A stretch of 64,000 nucleotides of DNA from Coemansia sp. RSA 1200 (lineage: Eukaryota; Kickxellomycota; Kickxellomycetes; Kickxellales; Kickxellaceae): positions 19,667 through 83,666 of the forward strand of contig JANBTT010000071.1 in assembly GCA_027578915.1 (NCBI GenBank), given 5' to 3'. Made by a program: the position numbers and the translations under genes. A model generated the notes under the pieces. That model ran no database searches. It saw only the letters and a program-made list of their open reading frames with translations, and was not told the origin of the DNA. This document shows, piece by piece, positions 60,193 to 64,000 of this stretch (within the stretch, counting starts at the first letter, position 1; the number at the start of each line of letters is the position of its first letter).

Positions 60193-61731
60193 TTACGTTG
60201 TGTGGTAGGGCGCTTATTGACTATTGAGTCGAAATATGAACAAAACAAGAAAGAAATGCAGAATAGAGGGAAAAAGGAGAGAATATTTTTAGAACGAGTA
60301 GAAATAAAGCAAAAGATTGAATTTTTATGATTGAATAGAAAAAGAGTGGGAGAGAGGGGGAGAAAGGCACACACAATGGTAACGGCAACAGGAAAAAAAA
60401 TAAGGCACAATCAGGAACCAAAAACAAAGCAGGTCCAGCGAACAAGAGAAAGATGGTGTTCGTTTGGTTTAGGCAGACCAACCCCACCACTCACAAAGGC
60501 TTTGTGGGAAAGGTGCTGGAATATAGGGGGTGTTCAAATAGGCCGGTGGGTGCAGCAGGCGCGTTTTGTGAATGCGCCTTGCTTGGGAGGGAATAAGAAA
60601 AATGGCTGCTGAATGCTAGGAAAAGCAAGGAGGAAAAGCACAGGATGTGTAGCGCATGAACGTACAAGTTAATGAACCACAGAAGGTACGCAGAAGGAAT
60701 CTGAATGGTAATAAAGAGAGGCAGGCTCTTTGTCTATTTCGCAAAAAAAAGCGGAGCAAAGGAGAAAATATAACAGGAAACGGAAAGAATGGTGCTTTGC
60801 AACTAACAGCAGAACGCCGGGTCAGACAGGGACGGAATGGAGAGGGACTCCTTTGGCAAGCAAAAGAAGAGGATACTGTTGCGGTTATTGTTGCTATTGT
60901 TGCTATTGGGAATGGAGAAAGGGAAGAGATATTGTTGACGGGTTAAACGGGATCACAAAACGTACCAGCTAGACAATGGCTGAGAAAGACCAAAACGCAG
61001 TAGCAGTATATCCACGGACAGGAGAGAGAAAAAGAAAAATAAACAATATCAATAGAATAAAAGTAGAAATAAACAACGGAATAGAGAGCAAGACAAGCAT
61101 ATGAGAAAGAAGAAAGAAGACAAAGATGAGGAAACATGAGTGCCAAAATGCTGAGCAAAGCAAGCAACATTTGGTTTCCCCAAAAAAAAAACAAAGACAG
61201 CGCTGGGGATGACTTTAAGCATACAGAACAAGCAGTAGTCTTTTTTTACTCATGCATGTTTCCACGAGGCTCAAGGTCTTGGCGCCAGGCGTCGTGCATC
61301 TTTCATTGCTGCGTCCGCCAGCGTTGTACTCCCAGACGCTTGGTTTGGATCTGCCAATAACAAGCAACAAGCAACAGAAAAAATAATCCTCCGAGTGAGA
61401 GAGCGGGCTGGGCTAAAAGAGCTGGCCGATTCTTGCAAAGAAATTGATTAATTGCTGTGTGGCTCTATGAGAGAGAATGAGACCAGCAGGGAGAGAAGAA
61501 CCTCAACTTTTCTAGCCAGCCAGCCAATAGCGGTGATTTTGGATGCATTCGAAGGAAAGATGTGAAATAGGAAATGAAATCGCAGAACAACAAAGCCGAG
61601 TCCACGCCGCCGCCTCCAAAGAACTTTTTCAAGAACTTTCTACGTCGAATAAAGCAGTAAAGGCAAAATCAAACGCAGAAGTGGAAACGAAAAGCCCCTG
61701 ACACAGCTGTTGCTTCACTCGCTCCATTAAT
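60193..61731. other. intergenic region upstream of the flippase (1.5 kb)
   Basis: AT-rich and purine-rich on the plus strand, holding the flippase promoter (-) and the 3' end of PRMT5 (-). It has a TTGTTGCTA repeat near 60888-60910. A 28-codon open frame at 61574 is listed separately. No domain-bearing open frame or RNA gene seen. Confidence 0.5.
61574..61660 (+). CDS. possible 28-residue microprotein
   Basis: A short frame begins MKSQNNKAESTPPPPK and ends in a basic aromatic segment NFFKNFLRRIKQ that could form an amphipathic helix. It starts in a good context and lies opposite the 3' end of PRMT5. An in-frame TAG two codons upstream means it is not the end of a longer unspliced frame. Its length alone makes chance likely; reported for completeness. 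Confidence 0.12.
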   Translation: MKSQNNKAESTPPPPKNFFKNFLRRIKQ

Positions 61732-63642
61732 TCACTTGTCGATCCAGTATTCGCGGGCGCTAAGGTTGTGGATGGATGAGACGTCGCCGCCCTCAACGCT
61801 CACGGCCCACTCGTACCAGACTTTTGAGTCAGAAGAGCGCCGCCACAGATGCACAATCAGTGAATCGCCAGTGCGCACGGAAACGGGGCGCGAAAGCGGA
61901 AAGTACATTGGGAACCACGAGTGCATGGCTGGCGTGTGTGTTGTCGGACAGATGCTGAGATCAACACCCGGATACAGCTCGGCATCAAAGTATCCAGCCA
62001 GACCGTGCACCAGCGATGGCGCCCGGATGTCGAAGACCCTGCACGCAGACCGCCGGCCGTTTTCTGCAGGGCTGGCCGGCTGATCGGGCTGCTTCTGGAT
62101 AATGGCGGAGTGCTCAAAGGACCACAGCGGCTGCGCATCGGCAAGAACGTTGGCGGCGTGGATGTTGACGACAAAGGGCGTTTCGCTGGTTTTGGAGCTG
62201 CGGACGCGGTTAAACAGAACGGTGGAGGACATGGGTGCCGCATACGCTGTGTATTTGCGCGGAATGCACACGCCATCGGATGCAAGTAGCAGCGGTATCG
62301 CAGCATCGAGGCACTCGGGCGAAAGCTCGTTGTCGCCCAACGATCCAAGCAGCTCGCTGACAAGGATGTCAGCGCGCTCTGCCACTGCTGCACTCCGCAT
62401 GTCAGCGTGCACTAGTCTGACACGCCCTCCCCACAGCTCGGTGTTCTTGCGCTGCAGCTCAATCATTGCGCTTGGATTCTTCTCCACCGCGTACACACTG
62501 ACGTCGGCATCACAGCGTCGCGCCGCCTGAAGCGCCCGCACAACAAGCGGTCCGCGCCCAGCGCCTGCTACCATCAGCACCAGCCTTCGGCTGCTGTCTT
62601 TGTCTAATGCAGCACGTATGGCGCGACACATTGCGTCCTCGTATGCCTCGTACTTGGCAGCATCCTGCTCAAACACCTCGTACGTTGCAGAGTCCAGATG
62701 GTCTGCCAGCGGCTGGAGCGGCGCCTGCAGTACATCATAATACTCGGCCGACGCTGCCTCTGCCGCATCCCGCTGCTTTTCGCGCTGTGTCACCAGATGC
62801 CGCAAGTACCGGATATAATCGCTGATGGTTTCTGCTGCCATTGCATCGTTGCCTCCGCAATCAACTGCTAAAGCAACGCCCATTTCCATCCAGCCAGCCA
62901 CAGCGTCCTGGTGCATGCGCGTCAGCACTGGGTATCCAGCCTTGTTTCTGGTAAACATTGATGCTGGAATCTGCACAATCTGGACCGGTTCTGCGCGCCA
63001 TTGACCCATATCGAGTACGCCATTAGGCGCCAGATCCAGCTCCAGCATCAGCTGCAGCCGCGCATCATGGTTGCATGCATGCCGCACGGCGTTCCACCGG
63101 CTCCACGCTTCCTCTGCACAACTTCCTCCTCCTATACGCAACCGCGCAATTACTGGTGCGCCGCCTGCGCTGGACAAGTGCTCCATCAGCGTGCGTGCAT
63201 ACTCGATATCCTTGCGACCATCACCCTCGTTGAGTGTGGATGCCACAACACCTTGAAGCCCAATATGCGCTGCATACTCCATTGACATACCAACCACCCG
63301 CTCTGCTGTGCTATCGCTGTCGCTGCCAGCCCAGTCCACATGGCCCATGCTTCCGACAATGCAATACGCGCTTGTCGCCGACTTGACAACAAGCTCTTCC
63401 AGCACAAAGTAACCACGGCTGACAGACTGCCGCATCGTCTGCTGGTCTGTATGCGCTGCAATGATCGGTAGAACCGCAAAGTCTGCGCCTGCCTGGACCA
63501 TATACTGTGTCACGTATTCGTCTGCGTCAGAAACGCCTGACGCTGCTACCACGCCTATGCTAATTCTGTCGCCCGCCATCGTGTATCTTTCACTAGCAGC
63601 CACAGTAGTGCTGTAATTAGATCGAAGAGATAAAACAAACAA
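61732..63642 (-). CDS. PRMT5: protein arginine methyltransferase 5 (PRMT5/Skb1/Hsl7)
   Basis: A 636-aa protein from the first ATG (63642), or 615 aa from the second (63579, MAGDRISIGV), where homology starts. It makes symmetric dimethylarginine on histones, Sm proteins and cell-cycle targets. Residues about 22-290 form the TIM-barrel domain. The methyltransferase core has PLADHLDSATYEVFEQD with the specificity Phe (F324, human F327), the SAM motif VAGAGRGP near 360, and the double-E loop ELLGSLGDNE with E430 and E439 (human E435 and E444). The C-terminal beta-barrel ends in SAREYWID, with FPMYFPLSRP and VWYEWAVS as in other members. Length equals human PRMT5 (637 aa). An intron-like CTAATTACAG lies between the two ATGs, so the first 21 codons may be leader sequence. 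Confidence 0.95.
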   Translation of the reverse strand: MFVLSLRSNYSTTVAASERYTMAGDRISIGVVAASGVSDADEYVTQYMVQAGADFAVLPIIAAHTDQQTMRQSVSRGYFVLEELVVKSATSAYCIVGSMGHVDWAGSDSDSTAERVVGMSMEYAAHIGLQGVVASTLNEGDGRKDIEYARTLMEHLSSAGGAPVIARLRIGGGSCAEEAWSRWNAVRHACNHDARLQLMLELDLAPNGVLDMGQWRAEPVQIVQIPASMFTRNKAGYPVLTRMHQDAVAGWMEMGVALAVDCGGNDAMAAETISDYIRYLRHLVTQREKQRDAAEAASAEYYDVLQAPLQPLADHLDSATYEVFEQDAAKYEAYEDAMCRAIRAALDKDSSRRLVLMVAGAGRGPLVVRALQAARRCDADVSVYAVEKNPSAMIELQRKNTELWGGRVRLVHADMRSAAVAERADILVSELLGSLGDNELSPECLDAAIPLLLASDGVCIPRKYTAYAAPMSSTVLFNRVRSSKTSETPFVVNIHAANVLADAQPLWSFEHSAIIQKQPDQPASPAENGRRSACRVFDIRAPSLVHGLAGYFDAELYPGVDLSICPTTHTPAMHSWFPMYFPLSRPVSVRTGDSLIVHLWRRSSDSKVWYEWAVSVEGGDVSSIHNLSAREYWIDK

Positions 63643-64000
63643 GTGTGCACTAAAGTGCGGCGCCTGAAAAAAGGAGAAAGAAAAGAGACAGGATCAAAAA
63701 TGACAAAATGGCAAAATACGAAAGCAAAAATGGACTGCTGTTCATTTCAGCAAACTTGCATGCATGTTGATTTTTACAAGATTATGTGCTTAATCTGGAT
63801 CTCAGAGTATAGTGCGTTTCCTCAAGGTATGTGTGTCAACAGATTAGCTGTTGATTATTTCAATGTCTTCTATTTTTCTCTGCCTCATTTCTCTGTTTAA
63901 ACGACCCACTCCAACAACGCCAGCAACCGAGTTCAATCTGTGCAAATACAAACCCCATTTTTTGCACATCAACTACTATTGTTCTGGAGCTGTTGGTTTT
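63643..64000. other. region upstream of PRMT5 at the window edge
   Basis: 358 bp of AT-rich DNA expected to hold the PRMT5 promoter (-) and possibly the promoter of a gene beyond the right edge. No gene recognised. Confidence 0.5.

Overview
The window is a 64-kb piece of eukaryotic nuclear DNA, most likely from a filamentous fungus. The evidence is the gene set: single-exon cytoplasmic dynein heavy chain, MRP-type ABC transporters, a Dnf-type flippase, a Siw14/Oca-family phosphatase homologue, PRMT5, a Git3-like receptor end and serine/aspartate-rich GPI-type surface proteins. Genes are mostly intronless, and the one well-supported coding intron has a GTAAGT donor. Several chymotrypsin-fold (S1A) secreted proteases, rare in yeasts, together with very long intronless genes suggest an early-diverging lineage such as Zoopagomycota/Kickxellomycotina. 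That placement is inference.

Layout. 0-8 kb: the 3' end of a receptor-like gene, a small secreted Cys protein, a class II aldolase/adducin-like protein (-), an eIF1 gene with a long lysine-box N-terminal extension and one intron (-), a Ser/Asp-rich surface protein (-) and a transmembrane RING-H2 ligase (-). 8-12 kb: a long gene-poor leader region and a second Ser/Asp-rich surface protein (+). 12.4-27.6 kb: one uninterrupted 15.2-kb reading frame for a 5080-aa cytoplasmic dynein heavy chain (+). 28.7-29.4 kb: a third acidic surface protein (+). 31.2-44.9 kb: two tandem ABCC/MRP transporters (+) of 1835 and 1836 aa, separated by 2.7 kb of AT-rich DNA. 45.1-47.7 kb: two S1A protease homologues (-), one lacking the catalytic serine. 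48.3-49.2 kb: a PdxS/SNZ-like protein lacking all the key catalytic residues (-). 50.4-53.4 kb: a single-pass membrane protein with a C-terminal PPPY motif and a PFA-DSP phosphatase homologue lacking the catalytic Arg (both +). 53.5-54.6 kb: a canonical trypsin-like protease with a GPI-type tail (-). 55.6-60.2 kb: a P4-ATPase flippase (-). 61.7-63.6 kb: PRMT5 (-).

No rRNA, tRNA, CRISPR array or intact transposon was recognised. Coding regions are GC-rich with strong third-position GC, especially dynein and the first ABC transporter. Intergenic DNA is AT-rich. A block from about 36.7 to 48 kb (second ABC transporter and two proteases) uses more A/T-ending codons than its neighbours.

The most interesting signals are a run of catalytically degraded homologues (PdxS-like, S1A protease, Siw14-like) and the eIF1 with eIF2-beta-like lysine boxes. 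The genes otherwise look like a normal mixture of housekeeping, trafficking and surface functions, not an operon-like system.
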